Notes: generated by a model not told the origin, from the letters alone. Positions 35,168 through 46,450 are shown, counted from the stretch's first letter. The stretch is DNA of 64,000 nt from Eonycteris spelaea (GCA_003508835.1 PUFA01000070.1:5580001-5644000); one strand, 5' to 3'. Numbers and translations are program-made.

Positions 35168-35450
35168 ATAAGACACGGACAACTTCGGGCTAGGTGCTAG
35201 ATATAGCCGTGGCTTCAGTCTTGGAATGAAGAGATAGGTCAGCGCCAAACTTGTTGGGGAGGTATTCTGGAAGAAGTGAGATTGTAAGCGAATCTTGCAA
35301 GATGGGTAGGTGCCAAGTATACAGAGAGGAGGACGGGAGCTCTAGAGTGTATAAACTAAGCTACTGTGGTAGGGATTAGCATCTAATGCGTACAGGGCAG
35401 TGGAGAGGAGGACTCCTACTAGGTACACAGAGCTCCAACCTCTTGGATAG
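35168..35450 (-). mobile_element. Possible L2 LINE fragment
   Basis: 'gaggtattctggaagaagtg' and 'tctagagtgtataaactaag' loosely follow the antisense L2 tail. The match is weak. Confidence 0.3.
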
Positions 35451-35589
35451 ACCAGGTGAGCTATGTTTTCTTTTCCAAGATATAAATGATGATGAGATTA
35501 TAATCATGTAGACCATCTGAACAAGATTATTTATCTGTCCTTAAAGTTGTATTTTTAAAAGAATAATGGGAAAGCCAAGAGGCAATCTA

Positions 35590-35925
35590 ATGCTTGATTC
35601 ATTCAACAACATGTATTATCTTAAATGCGTCAGACATCCTTCTACGCATTGAGACATGAAACAGAGCAAACCATATTTTCTGTCCTTAAGAAATTCTCCA
35701 AGTGAAATAATAGAGTAGGTAAACAAATAATTAAAATAACTTTGATAAATGTATTATAAGGTGTGCTTTGTTCAAAGGGACATAGACTGGGGGAGTGACT
35801 CATTTTGAACAAGATGGATTGGATTTCTTCAAAAAAAGGAAATTGATATTTGAACTGGACAAAGAGTGTTGCTCAGAGAAGAGAGTGCAAAAGATTAGGA
35901 GTTCAAAGGCAAGGAGACCCTCTGT
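35590..35925 (-). mobile_element. L2 LINE 3' end
   Basis: Antisense L2: 'gattcattcaacaacatgta', 'gtcagacatccttctacgca', 'gaaacagagcaaaccatatt', 'tgaactggacaaagagtgtt'. Confidence 0.7.
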
Positions 35926-35973
35926 TATTAGGAGCACACCACTAAGCCTGGGTCAGGCAGAGGTATAAAATAA

Positions 35974-35977
<4 letters not shown>

Positions 35978-36013
<36 letters not shown>
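35978..36013. repeat. (GT)n microsatellite
   Basis: About 33 bases of GT after 'aatacat'. Confidence 0.97.
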
Positions 36014-36650
36014 TGTGTGTGCTCACGTGCATTTGTGTTAGTCTTACTACAGCGGAGAGGTTGTAGAGAGGATCTTGTGATGGTGTTATGCCGTCTTATG
36101 ATAACCTACTTGGCCCTGAAGACTCAGGTTAGATAAGAGCTGAACTCATTGTTGGAAGTGAATTGGAGTTTGGGTACTTCTGTTACATGTCTCTAATCAT
36201 AAAAGCAATTTATTTGTCTCGTATTGGAAAGTGATGCTGTCAGTGGTGTTATTTCCTTCATTGAACATAAGATTGACTTTATTCTGTTCAGTTACAAGCA
36301 CCATAAACTCTCCTGTGACCTTGTGTTCTAGTTGCATGCAAACCTACTTGGCTGCAGTCTGGATATTATTGACAATACATAATGCATAGCTAAGTCATTG
36401 AAAATGTGCCACAAGGCTTTGCTCCAAAGAAGTGTATTACATTGCTCTATAGATGACCTTTCATTGCTCAGACTCCATTTGAAGACTTGAGCTGCCTTAT
36501 TCTTCCTCCATACCCAGAGGGATAGTGGTTCTGAGACCCTGTGGAGCATTTTTAAGGGATCTTTGAGAAAACAAATATGCATGGATTCTGCTACAGACCT
36601 TCAATGCTATGTAGAGAAGCTATACCACATGTGATGCTGACCTGCTCATT
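36014..36650. other. Unassigned stretch
   Basis: An 84-codon minus-strand frame (36328-36582) has no motif. No repeat recognised. Confidence 0.4.
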
Positions 36651-36654
36651 CCCA

Positions 36655-37075
36655 CATTTTTTCAACAAGTATTTTTTAAAAGTCTACTGCATACAAGGTG
36701 CTTTGCTCAGTATTAGAAAATTAAAGTTGAATAAAGTTGTCTGCCCTCAGGGCTTTAGGGTCAAATGGTATTATATATAGTGAGATATTTGGCATAATGG
36801 ATCTGCACAAAATGCTCATGGGGATAGAAGTGGGGGCACTTGACTAAGTCAGCCTTCGGGAGTCAGGGAGGACTTCCAAGAGGAGGTGATGCGTAAATTG
36901 ATACAGAGAAGTCAGATGAGTTTGGGAAACTTGTGCTTGGGGAACTGCTGGGATTGAGACTGAGAGGAATACAGGTATCAGTTACGAAGGGCTTTATATG
37001 GTCAGGAGATGGAATTTTGTATTTAAAACAATCATAACATAGAAGGGTTAAAATAGGGAAGAAATATAATCACTT
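36655..37075 (-). mobile_element. L2 LINE 3' end
   Basis: Antisense L2: 'tttcaacaagtattttttaa', 'gtctgccctcagggctttag', 'gggaggacttccaagaggag', 'gaagggctttatatggtcag'. Confidence 0.75.
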
Positions 37076-37208
37076 TGCTAGTCCAGGATAATCTCATTTA
37101 AAAATCTCTAACTTAATCATACCTGCAATATAAAATAACATATTCACAAGTTCTAGGGATTAGTTAATGCACACCTTAGTCGGGGACATTAGTCATCCCA
37201 TCACAGCC
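37076..37208 (-). mobile_element. MLT1-type LTR fragment
   Basis: 'agtccaggataatctcattt', 'ctctaacttaatcatacctg', 'attcacaagttctagggatt' match the antisense MLT1-type LTR seen at 12.2 and 14.7 kb. Confidence 0.6.
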
Positions 37209-37384
37209 AGGATCATCAAGAACCATTCCCAGAGATTTTCTCCCAATTCCTGTTGATACATAATGTGGTCCCATAGCTCTTTCTATATTAAAAAAAATGT
37301 TCCTTTTCTTCCCACAGCACAGATAGTATTTTCCTGCTTGATCTTATTAGTGATTTTGCCCTCTCTCTCCCCCTAACCCCACCC

Positions 37385-37545
37385 CAGGACTTTGACCAAG
37401 TCTGGAAATGTTTTCATTTGTCACCATTGGGGAGCACTACTGGCATCTAGTGGGTAGGGCCAGTATACTGCTAACCCATGCACAGGGCAGCCCTCCACAA
37501 CAAAGAATGAATCTGATCTAAAGGTCTCTGTTGAGAGACTGTGGC
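37385..37545 (+). mobile_element. Old DNA-transposon fragment
   Basis: 'tttgtcaccattggggagca', 'ctactggcatctagtgggta', 'gcacagggcagccctccaca', 'acaaagaatgaatctgatct' and the end 'gagagactg' match a common hAT-like mammalian repeat. I cannot give its exact name. Confidence 0.55.
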
Positions 37546-38169
37546 ATAAAACGTGGCATGATTGGGGTGGATCTGAAAGAAGACCAGCAGAATTTTATGA
37601 ATATCTGCTCAGGTGAGGCCATTTAGGAATCTCCAAGCAGGGAAGGCTGTTATCCTCTAACAAGGAGAAAGAAGCCACTTCTGCTGGCCACAGGATTCAC
37701 AGTCATCTGTACTCCAATTACATCAAGCTTGTCTCCTCCAACTACCCTCAATTTCCTCACCCCAAGATGCAGGGCCTCATTCCTTTCCTGTCAAGTTTCT
37801 GACGTTAGAGTAGACTTGCCAGGGCTATGAATCTAGCTTCTTTCGTAACACAATTCTTACAATCAAATCTTGGGCCTGATTTTCAGCACAATCTTCTGTC
37901 AGTGATCTTTTGGCTAAAAACAGCAGCCTACCAACTCTATAATGATTATAACTACAATACTCCCATGTCTTTCAAAGGCTAGAATATTGCATAAGCCTGT
38001 GCATCGCCTTTCATTTGTACCCTATCCCAATTTACTGTAGGTAAGGTTCTTAATAATCCCCATCCTATCTCATGTCAGGGATTCCACTGCACAAACCAGC
38101 CGTAGAGGCCTTACTGTCAACCAATGAGTGATCTAATTCAGCAATTCCACGTTGAGGGCCTGCTTCCAA
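37546..38169. other. Unassigned stretch
   Basis: Slightly more GC-rich than its surroundings. No gene or repeat recognised. Confidence 0.35.
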
Positions 38170-38540
38170 GGAGCTACTTTTGCATCACCTGTCTTAGGTT
38201 GGATTCTCTCAGAAGCAGGCTCCAAGACAAGGATTTCTGTGCTTTTGTACTTTACTTTGGAAGAAATCTCAGGAAGAATTGGCAGGGGAATGGGACACTG
38301 AGACAGGAAATGAAGGAAGCCAAAGAAAGATGTATTAACAGTTTACCTCTGTAGAAAACTAAGGCTCAAAACTAAGGAATGTTGCAAAATTTACAACTTG
38401 TTGCAGAGTTACATCAACTCTAAGGATTCGGAAAGCTGGGGGTATTTATCCTCCAATTCATTTATGGCTGTTCCTAGGGGCTAATACTTTCTAAGCAATT
38501 CTGACCTCTGCTCTCCAGTTGAGTATGTTCCTGCAGCCAA
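38170..38540 (-). mobile_element. Repeat-like segment, possibly an LTR
   Basis: 'ggttggattctctcagaagc', 'tggaagaaatctcaggaaga' and 'gggaatgggacactgagaca' recall an old mammalian LTR in antisense. The assignment and strand are tentative. Confidence 0.3.
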
Positions 38541-39280
38541 ATAAGGCACCAACAATATCTGTTACACATGCTGCTAAATTCAGGGCTTAGATTATAACAC
38601 AAGAAAACATATTTGATTCTATTTCTTTGGAACAGTTTCATTCCTAGGCTTTATATGGGGGTTACCCACAGCTTTAGGTTTACATTTTTAGCCTACTCAG
38701 TACAGCAGAAGAGAGTACCTGAGAGCTTAAAACTGGTCTCATTGGCTCTGATGGTCAGACAGGTATCATCTCTGAGATATCCAGTGTGAACATGCTGGTG
38801 GAATGCATTGTGTGATTTAGCCTAGCCCATACGTTCCATCTCTCAGCTTAGAGAAGGCATTTACTTTACCCTAAAGGCGCAGCATGAGAGCGGGGCAGGG
38901 TTGCATCCCATAAGGCAAAATTTCTAAGAAAAGAGGACATGGGAGCTGAGAATTAAAAACATCTGTTCACTACAACCCTGTTAAATCATCTCTTAACAAC
39001 ATCTGTAGCATCTACTCTGATTTGGGCTTACCTAGGAAAAGTTGTCAGTCAGCTACTTATGTTATCTGCTTCAAAATTTTTCTTCCGTGATGCATTTTAG
39101 ATACCATATTACTACCAGTTATATCACTCATTTAGGCAAAGATCAACTTTGAGTAAGAATGTTTTCTATTATTAGTGAAGGGTAACATACAACATACTTA
39201 ACATGGATTAAATGATCAGGTGAATTAATCAGAGCAAAGGCCCGTGGGTTGGGATATCTGGGGAATTGAAAGAAAATTAA
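38541..39280. other. Unassigned stretch
   Basis: No gene or repeat family recognised. Confidence 0.4.
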
Positions 39281-39284
39281 GTTA

Positions 39285-39482
39285 TTAAGCACCTGCTATT
39301 TTCCAGGCTCTTTGCCAGGAATTTTATATACATCATCTCTTTAATCCTTACAACAATCATATGAGGAGGATGTAATGACAGTCATTTACAGATGAGAAAA
39401 AGAAGGCTCATGGGGGCTCCTTCAACTAGTATAAGGACACTGATTCCAACTCTGTGGTCTTCCTATGTTAGGCATGTTGTGA
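39285..39482 (-). mobile_element. MIR SINE
   Basis: Antisense MIR: 'cacctgctattttccaggct', 'tctctttaatccttacaaca', 'atcatatgaggaggatgtaa', 'tttacagatgagaaaaagaa'. Confidence 0.8.
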
Positions 39483-40220
39483 CATGGACAGGAAGTTGAC
39501 AGTTGTCTGACACAGCCCACAAACCATAAGTAGAGTAGGCACATTGCTTTTAGTAGGCAGTAGGTGTCTTTAGAGGAAACTCTAAAATGACTGTCTTCAT
39601 GAGAATGATCTAATAACCTGCAAAATTAAGGAGAGAGTCTTTGGGAGTTATTTCCATTTTTTGGCCAATATGAGAATGTGTATTTAGTGCTCTCCAGTCT
39701 CATGTCAGGAGGAGGTTTGATATTTCTTTAAGTTATAAAAAAGTTATAAACTTTTTCTCCCAGATAGCTTCTGCTGATTTAAGAAATACCTTCCCCAAAT
39801 ACTTAGTATATACACATTCACGGACCTTGAAGCATGTAATGCTTATTCTCTGATAACAACACATGAATCATTATTTGCATCACTGGCCTCTATACTACTT
39901 TACAAGATAACATGGAAGGATATGGAACATATTTTAACAGTTGTGCTGCATTCTTTGTATTTTCAATGAATATTTGATGAAAACTTAACTTATATTGGAG
40001 TCCTTTTTATCTGTTTGTTTGTTTGTTTATTTATTTTGTTACAATTCATTCCCTCTTTACTTTCTCACCCACAGTATTTTGGGATGAGTAAGACCACTGA
40101 GATGTAACATCAGAAGAACTGGGTTCTCATCCTGACTAATACAAATAGTAATAATACAGTGGCAAAACACCAACAGCAATAATAAAAATACCGAATTTTT
40201 ATTAAGGTCTACTATGGGAA
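39483..40220. other. Unassigned stretch
   Basis: Contains a TTTG/TTTA run at about 40011-40037. No gene seen. Confidence 0.4.
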
Positions 40221-40224
40221 AGAG

Positions 40225-41040
40225 TTTTCATTATTAATTTGACAAATATTTATTAGGCACCCAACATGTAACAGATATCCAGGTAGTTTTCTATTCACTG
40301 GGGATATAGGAAAGAACAAAACAGGTACAAAGTTCCTATTGTTACGACTTACAATGTTATCTGTGTATGTACATGCACATGCATATGTGTGTATGTGTAT
40401 GTGTGTGAGAGGAGAAGAGACAAACAAACTAATTAAAACGTGGAGTATCTCAGATAGTGAAAGGTATTATGGCGGCAAATACAACAGTGTAAAGGCTGGA
40501 AGTTCAGGGAGCCATGGGAGTGTTATAATCTAAACTGGGTGCCTAGGCGAGCTGCCAAGATGATGCTTGAGCAGGGAACTCAATAAGGTAAAGAAGCTAG
40601 TCAGGAAAATACCTGAGGAGAGAGGCCAACTGTCTAGATGGAGAAGAGACGTGCAAAGGCCTAAAGAAGGCTGCATGCTTTGTGTATTCATTTACAGCGA
40701 GGAGGCCAATGTGGAGGAGGCAGATGAGTGAAAATAGTTTCAAATGGACTAAGAGATGGAATAAAGGGCCAGATCAGATGGAAATTCATAGGATGCCAAT
40801 AGGACTTTGGTTTTGACTTCAAGTGAGACAGATTCCACTGTGGGATTTGAGCTGCAGAATGACCTAATTAAAACTATGTTTTAAAAATATCATTTGATCC
40901 ATTGTGTGAGAGCGAATAATAAACTGTAGGGGGATCAATTAAGAACCTATTGGAATAATCTGGATGAGAGATAATCATGATTTAGTCAGGTGGTGGTGGT
41001 GTGGAAGTAGCGAGAAGTATAATTCTTTGCAAAGTATTTT
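40225..41040 (-). mobile_element. L2 LINE 3' region, about 0.8 kb
   Basis: Antisense L2 in long collinear order: 'aaatatttattaggcaccca', 'gtagttttctattcactggg', 'cgtgcaaaggcctaaagaag', 'aggaggccaatgtggaggag', 'aagggccagatcagatggaa', 'ttggaataatctggatgaga', 'tggtggtggtgtggaagtag'. A TG/TATG-rich repeat (about 40355-40409) has grown within it. It is probably continuous with the L2 segment at 42.4-43.0 kb. Confidence 0.85.
40355..40409. repeat. Imperfect TG/TATG microsatellite
   Basis: Alternating 'atgtgtgtatgtgtatgtgt' type units. Confidence 0.85.
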
Positions 41041-41084
41041 ATAGACAGTCTCTCATTTAACTGGCTTTATGAATTTGCTAAAAC

Positions 41085-41150
41085 AATTTAACAAGTCTGA
41101 GTGTAATTTTTCTCATCTTTAAGATGGGAACATAAAATAGGTTCCATTTC
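41085..41150 (+). mobile_element. Possible MIR fragment
   Basis: 'ttttctcatctttaagatgg' with 'gaacataaaatagg' resembles the MIR core. Weak. Confidence 0.3.
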
Positions 41151-41295
41151 TTAATAATTGCTTAAGAATGGACAGTTACAACTCCAAAAAGAAATATAAT
41201 CAAGTTGAATCTGCTGACTAAACTATGGGGATGTAGCAGCACAGAAAGCACAGGGAAAAGACCAGTTCCTTAGGAAAAGGTATGGCTGAAAGGTA

Positions 41296-41910
41296 GAGTT
41301 TTGTTTAGCGCCTGTGGTGCCTTGTGAAACTGAATGTCCATGTCAAATGAAGAGAAACCATTTTAAAAACTGGATTCAAGATGAGCTTAGAAAACTAAAG
41401 AACCGTCAGAATGACAGAATTGCAGGACAACGTAATCTGACTTGTGGCCCCGGAGAAGCATTTTATAACCTTTTGGGATCAGAGTTATGGGAGAAGGAAA
41501 ACAAAAGGCTCAATATATGCCCCTTGTATGACATTTCTTGCAGAAAAATTGGCAATATGGTTGTTGCAACAAACCAGCATAGTTCATTCCACAACAACAA
41601 CACAGGAGGGAAAATAATGTTGACACTAGATACTCATATATATATATATATTTTTTTTTTTTTCTTTTTCTGGAAAGTCTGTACTACCTCACTGGTGAGG
41701 AAAACTAAGAATTCATAAGAGGGACAAGAAACAGTTCCGCAGACCTCACAGAGGTCATGCCCTCCACTGACCTTGCTCTCTATCTCAGGGAATCTGACTG
41801 GAACTACACAGAGGTAGGGACTTTCAATCAGGATCTAGCTGGTAGGGCCAAACTATGGAATAAAGCTGTAGAGGCCAATTTAGCTCTGTCTGTATCCCCA
41901 TATGGCAGTA
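41296..41910 (+). pseudogene. Decayed coding-like region with glycoprotein-ectodomain character, identity unknown
   Basis: A plus-strand frame stays open from about 41290 to TAA at 41716. Its first part (to about 41634) looks like protein: cysteines at VPCETECPC, a basic/aromatic stretch (MKRNHFKNWIQDELRKLKNR), the sequon NLT before CGPGEAFYN, then ICPLYDISC. After the (TA)n/T run at 41636-41663 protein-like sequence continues in another frame. That frame has a stop at 41706 and then runs open from 41709 to TGA at about 41912, with sequons NSS and NYT and segments DWNYTEVGTFNQDL and RAKLWNKAVEANLAL. Several cysteines plus at least four sequons suggest an extracellular or viral-envelope-type ectodomain. 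I do not recognise the family. A 'ttttgtttag' tract at 41300-41309 could also be an exon boundary. Confidence 0.35.
41635..41663. repeat. (TA)n followed by a run of T
   Basis: 'atatatatatatat' then about 13 T, separating the two protein-like halves of the 41.3-41.9 kb region. Confidence 0.95.
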
Positions 41911-41912
41911 AA

Positions 41913-42435
41913 AACAATTGAAAATAACAAATGGATGATTTGAAAATAAACATTTTACACATAAATGTATAATAATAATTAAATCTATGATCAGAACCAA
42001 CATCAGGACAAATTGTGAAGACAGAAAAATACTAGTTTCTGGCACCTTCACCTCACACATCATCACTAAATGCCTCCATCTAGCACAACCACAGTTTGGC
42101 CAAACCCTTATTCTTTCAACATTTATCTCACCTAATTTCTATTTTCTCCAAGTGCTGATCCTTAACAGATTTAATAATACTTTGCTTTATAAATTCATGC
42201 TTTTATTACTTTATTCCATTGTTTTATTTGACAACAAGCACTCTTAATATCACCTATACTTTTGGCCATTACTTTGCCATTTCCTATACACACTCCTGCT
42301 TTTCTGTTTCTCATATCATGGTCCTGGTATATTATATTTTTTTTATTACTTACATATTTAGTTTTAAATAGCTATAAGAAATCTGCAAGACAATATCAAA
42401 TATATGGGCCAATGGGCCCCAGACTCAGGATGAAC
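41913..42435. other. Unassigned AT-rich stretch
   Basis: Frames at 41824-42066 (minus) and 41987-42247 (plus) are low-complexity and hydrophobic. No motif seen. Confidence 0.4.
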
Positions 42436-42439
42436 TGAA

Positions 42440-43000
42440 GAAGCACATCTAAGAATCATAAGAGAATGGATAGTAAGTAAAGCCATGGGAGTAGAATGCA
42501 TCACCATACAGAGTAGCCTTGGAAGAGAAATGTGTCTTGGAGAGACCCCTGGGGAAGCCCAACATTTAAGTTCTAGTAGAGGAGACTCAGCAACAAAGGA
42601 GACTGAAAAGGAATAGCCTTGGCTATTACAAAGGGAGGTACCAACATAGAAGGCAAGTTATGAGAATGACCTGTCACAAGAGGCAAAGAGAGGAAAGGAA
42701 AAAGAAGTAGGGGATGATCACCAAACCAGTGTTGATAAGAAGTCAATTGAAAGCATCTGTGGGATTTTTAATAACATCGATGTCTTAGGGGACATTATCT
42801 TGACACTTTTAATGGAGTTGGTGTAGTGGCAGAAGCTAGATGAGGTGTGAGGACTGAAGGGAGGTAATGAACTAGAGTATAAAAAACTGAAAGTTTGTGA
42901 GGAGCAGGAGGCTAACAGAACAGTAGTTAATGGAAAATGTGGAAGCGAAAGAGGTGCAAATTTAGAAATGTATTTAAATGCTGATGGAGTTTTGTTGATA
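42440..43000 (-). mobile_element. L2 LINE ORF2-region fragment
   Basis: Antisense L2 further 5' than the 40.2-41.0 kb piece: 'gagacccctggggaagccca', 'aacaaaggagactgaaaagg', 'aatagccttggctattacaa', and later 'gatgaggtgtgaggactgaa'. Orientation and order fit one L2 copy interrupted between 41.05 and 42.4 kb. Confidence 0.6.
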
Positions 43001-43460
43001 GAAATTGTTCATACATGTTTACCTCTGCTCCTACAGAAAGTCAACTAAAATGAGATAAAAGGGATTAAGAGAAATATGTATCCACAATAGTGATAATGAG
43101 AAAGCAACACACTTTTTGAAAACCGGAAAGCAGAGAAATGATAATTATGTAGCATATAAACTTAGAAACTAGGCTACTACAGAGGGAGATACTAACATGG
43201 TTACATTTTAGGTACCCTAAAAGGACTTAAGACCTTTCATAGAGCTTCAGATCTTAGTGACAGCATGTAGCACGGAAAGTAATCTGCAGGCATAGGAAGA
43301 GCAGAGAGGGATTTTGAAATCCTGTGAGTGGAGCAAATGGGGTTGCTGATCCATTGCCAGAGTCAGCATACCCAGGACCACCATCTTCCCACATGGCAAT
43401 CCAAGGACTTCTTCTCTGAAGAAGTTAAACCAAAAAGCTCAGGACACCTGACACAACAGG
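43001..43460. other. Unassigned stretch
   Basis: No gene. Possibly further diverged L2. Confidence 0.35.
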
Positions 43461-43462
43461 AG

Positions 43463-43520
43463 GTGTGTGCGTGGTGGTGGTGTGTGCGTGCATGTGTGTG
43501 TGTGTGTGTGTTTGGTGTGT
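43463..43520. repeat. Imperfect (GT)n microsatellite
   Basis: 'gtgtgtgcgtggtggtggtg' then a purer GT run. Opposing frames over it (43328-43522 plus and 43363-43587 minus) are artefacts. Confidence 0.95.
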
Positions 43521-43662
43521 AGGTGGTGAAGTACAGGACTAAAAACAAAGGAACAGAGTGAAAGTTTACATGCTGACAAGTGGGCATTCCAGCTGGTATT
43601 CCTCATCCCGCTCCTTCAATGGCAGGAGCTGGAAACAAACTCCGGAGGGCATTGAGAGGTAT

Positions 43663-44099
43663 TGTCTTAGTTTCCTAGGGCTGCCGTAACAAAATACCGC
43701 AAACCGGGTGGTTAAACAACAGTTTTGTTCTCTCACAGTTCTGGAGGCTGGAAGTCTAAGGTGTCAGCCAAGTTGGTTCCTCTGAGGCCTTGAGGGAGAA
43801 TCTGTTCCATGCCTCCCTCCTCGCTTTTGGTTGTTTGCTTGCCATCTTTGGCTTCCTTGACTTTTATTGCATGACTCCAATCTCTGCCTTAACCTTCACA
43901 CGATGTTCTCCCTGTGTGTGTGTCGCTGTGTCCAAAATTGCCCCTTTTATAAGAAAAAAGTCATATTTGATCAGGAGCCCACCCTACCTCAGTCTGACTT
44001 TAACTTAATTATATCTGCAACAATTAAGTTCATGTTCTGAAGTACTGAGGGTCAGAACTCCAACATATGAATTTGGGGGGGACAATTCAACCCATAACT
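43663..44099 (-). mobile_element. MLT1A-like LTR (ERVL-MaLR), near full length
   Basis: On the plus strand it begins 'tgtcttagtttcctagggct' and 'gccgtaacaaaataccgcaa', passes 'ctcacagttctggaggctgg', 'cttcacacgatgttctccct', 'cttaattatatctgcaac', and ends 'catatgaatttggggggg' plus 'acaattcaacccataac'. It is the best-preserved LTR in the window. No flanking internal ERV sequence, so it is probably a solo LTR. Confidence 0.92.
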
Positions 44100-44784
44100 T
44101 ATGTCGAACTTGTACCTACCTAGAAATATTTTAGAATCCCCAAATAGAAAGCTCAGATCTCACTCCTTACGGCATTAGTACATAATGGAAAGCTCTTCCC
44201 ACACATACAGTGATCCATCAAGCCATTAGTGCTTTAAGAATATATCTATAGCAAAAGAGCAAACAACATACTTTAGAAACCTCAATCATGAAAGATAGAT
44301 CAAAATTATCAGAGAGATGAAAGGTTCATGGATGACACAGATAAAATGAAACAAAGTAATCTTCAAAATATAATGAATGTCCTTTGAGAGATAGGCAAAG
44401 TTTTCTTAAGCCTTAAAAAAGGAAACAGTAAAACTGAGAAAGAAATATCAGGACCAAGAAATACCTCTGTGTTGTTAAAAATACAATAGAAAATAAATAA
44501 CAAAATGTTTGGAATATAAACACAGTAAATGCCTCAAAATTTAGAACATGAGGGTTTAGATACAGAAGAGAGAGTATACTAACCCGCGTAAGATTTCTGA
44601 GAAGATGGGAGGCAGGGAATGAAAACCCAGAGATAAACAGAAGGATTATTCTAACTGATGGGAGGGAAGAAAGGCAAAAAGGATGGGGCATATACCCACA
44701 TTTAGATTTGTTGGTGGGACATTGAGGGAATTTCTATAAAATGGTATTTATATTTTTCATGTGAAGTAATATGAATGAATAGAT
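44100..44784. other. Unassigned stretch
   Basis: A 92-codon minus-strand frame (44413-44691) is hydrophobic without motif. No repeat recognised. Confidence 0.4.
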
Positions 44785-44890
44785 TCTATAGTACCAGAAC
44801 TGCCTAGATTTTAATCTAGGCTCTGCCTCTTATTAGCTGTGTAACCTTGAGAAGGTGCTTTTCCTTTTGTCTGTAAAATAGATCAACATG
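44785..44890 (+). mobile_element. MIR SINE fragment
   Basis: 'attttaatctaggctctgcc', 'tcttattagctgtgtaacct' and 'tgagaaggtgcttttccttt' match MIR well. Confidence 0.85.
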
Positions 44891-45229
44891 GCAAAGAAGT
44901 TAAGTGTATGGATGAGTGATGGAAGTGAAAGATCATGCATTTAAACTGAACAGAGAGGGAAGTGAGCATGCAACAGGGTGCTTTTGGATAGGGAGAAGGC
45001 TGAGGTGCTAATGGTCTAGAGAATTAATTGAGATTAATGAATAGGTAGAGAAATCAGTTGAAAATCAAATTGGAAAACATAAGTTTGTGGTCAGAAGGGG
45101 GATGTTGGCCCTAGTGAGGCTGGAGGTAGAGCTATTTGGGATGCTGCCTAGGTCCATGTGACAGAGGAAAAGTGATGAAGAAAGTATCCTGACATGAAGA
45201 ATTACCTCAGTTAAAACTTTCCATGCAAA
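44891..45229. other. Unassigned stretch
   Basis: Purine-rich, possibly antisense L2 ('gtagagaaatcagttgaaaa'), but no secure assignment. Confidence 0.3.
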
Positions 45230-45770
45230 TCAAGCAAAAGTATAAAGAAAATTTATTGGATTATATAGAGATAGTTCATGGAACAAACCCAAGGGCAGCA
45301 TGGCACTGAGCCATGCTATAAAAGTAAGTATAAAGCATTAATAACTCAAGTGACATTATGTATCTTTTTGGTTCTACTCTATGTATCTGCTTCAGTATTC
45401 TCTCTCTGCATACCAGACTTCACTGCTTGGCATGTAGAGAAACAAAGGAAGCCACTTCACAATCTGGAGTTTAAACATTTTCTCTGTTCAGTTGACCAGC
45501 CTGATTCTAATTTTTGGGAGAAAGAACCTAATTGGCACATGTCTGGTCAAGTATCTTTCCTAATATAATCAACTTTGTCCCTGGAATGTGTTAGTACTGC
45601 TAACATGACTTCCCAGAGTCATATCCCTGCACAGAAGAGTCAGTTATCAGAGAAAGGGAATCAGGAGAAGATGTCTTTAGAGAAATATATTGAAGGCCTT
45701 CCCCTGAACATGTTAGATGGGGCATCCCACTTCCCCCATGATGATGGCAGGTTGTAAAGGAGAGAGAGAC
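45230..45770. other. Repeat-like region with a 96-codon frame
   Basis: 'aaaatttattggattatata' followed by sequence such as 'tgaccagcctgattctaatt' recalls an old LTR in antisense. The frame at 45278-45568 includes a hydrophobic stretch (LCIFLVLLYVSASVFSLCI) but no family signature. I favour repeat sequence over a membrane-protein exon. Confidence 0.35.
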
Positions 45771-45849
45771 TATGAGCTAGGTGACCCAATTTGTCATGAA
45801 ATTAGTGATGTTCTCCAGGATAATACTGTGTAGGTTAACATAACATGAA

Positions 45850-45960
45850 CTTGTTTAGTCATTCAGTCACATAGTTTTATCAGTAAGTATCTATTCAGTA
45901 CCCAGCAAGAGTGAAAAAATAGCCCAAGTCTTTGAAGAGAGAGGACCAGCATTGCAAATA
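45850..45960 (-). mobile_element. L2 LINE 3' end fragment
   Basis: 'ttgtttagtcattcagtcac', 'agtaagtatctattcagtac', 'ccagcaagagtgaaaaaata' match antisense L2. Confidence 0.55.
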
Positions 45961-45961
45961 G

Positions 45962-46035
45962 TGAAACGGAGGGCTTTGGAGGTAGATTTAGGTTCAAATC
46001 ACTGCTTCACTATTTACTAGCTATAGGGCCTTGAA

Positions 46036-46071
<36 letters not shown>

Positions 46072-46185
46072 CTAAGATTGCTTTCCCTTTTGAGAAAATA
46101 GACAAAACAATTCCTATTTCTGACTTCCAAGAATTAAATGCTACAACAGAGGTCTGGGTACTTAGCATAGAAGCAGACATAAAAA
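45962..46185 (+). mobile_element. MIR SINE interrupted by poly(T)
   Basis: 'gtagatttaggttcaaatca', 'ttactagctatagggccttg', then 33 T (46039-46071), then MIR resumes at 'gaaaatagacaaaacaattc' and 'gaattaaatg'. Confidence 0.75.
46039..46071. repeat. Pure run of 33 T
   Basis: Uninterrupted T inside an old MIR, so the run itself is young. It may be a tail-only retrotransposition product or slippage expansion. Confidence 0.99.
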
Positions 46186-46269
46186 GAGCTCCTAAAATGG
46201 CAACAAGCTAATAAATCAATGAGTCAAAGTGCTTGAGGGTAATGGACCGGTAAGTGAACAGTGAAAAGA

Positions 46270-46450
46270 TACTATAGATTTGTGTGCAGTAGATTGTTGG
46301 GGCAGAGGTGACAGAGACTTAAGGATAGGGAAAACTTTAGGAGATTCTGTGTTTGAGTAGAGTTTTGAAAGATGTGCTGGATGGAATTAGCTTTTTACAC
46401 AGAGAGAAAGAACATTCAAAGGTACAGAAATATGGAACCAAATGCCTCAT
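46270..46450 (-). mobile_element. L2 LINE fragment
   Basis: 'gtttgagtagagttttgaaa', 'gatgtgctggatggaattag', 'agagaaagaacattcaaagg' match antisense L2. Confidence 0.6.

Noticed and set aside
42440..43000. Second part of the 41.3-41.9 kb coding-like remnant
   Set aside because: Sequence order fits antisense L2 rather than continued plus-strand coding.
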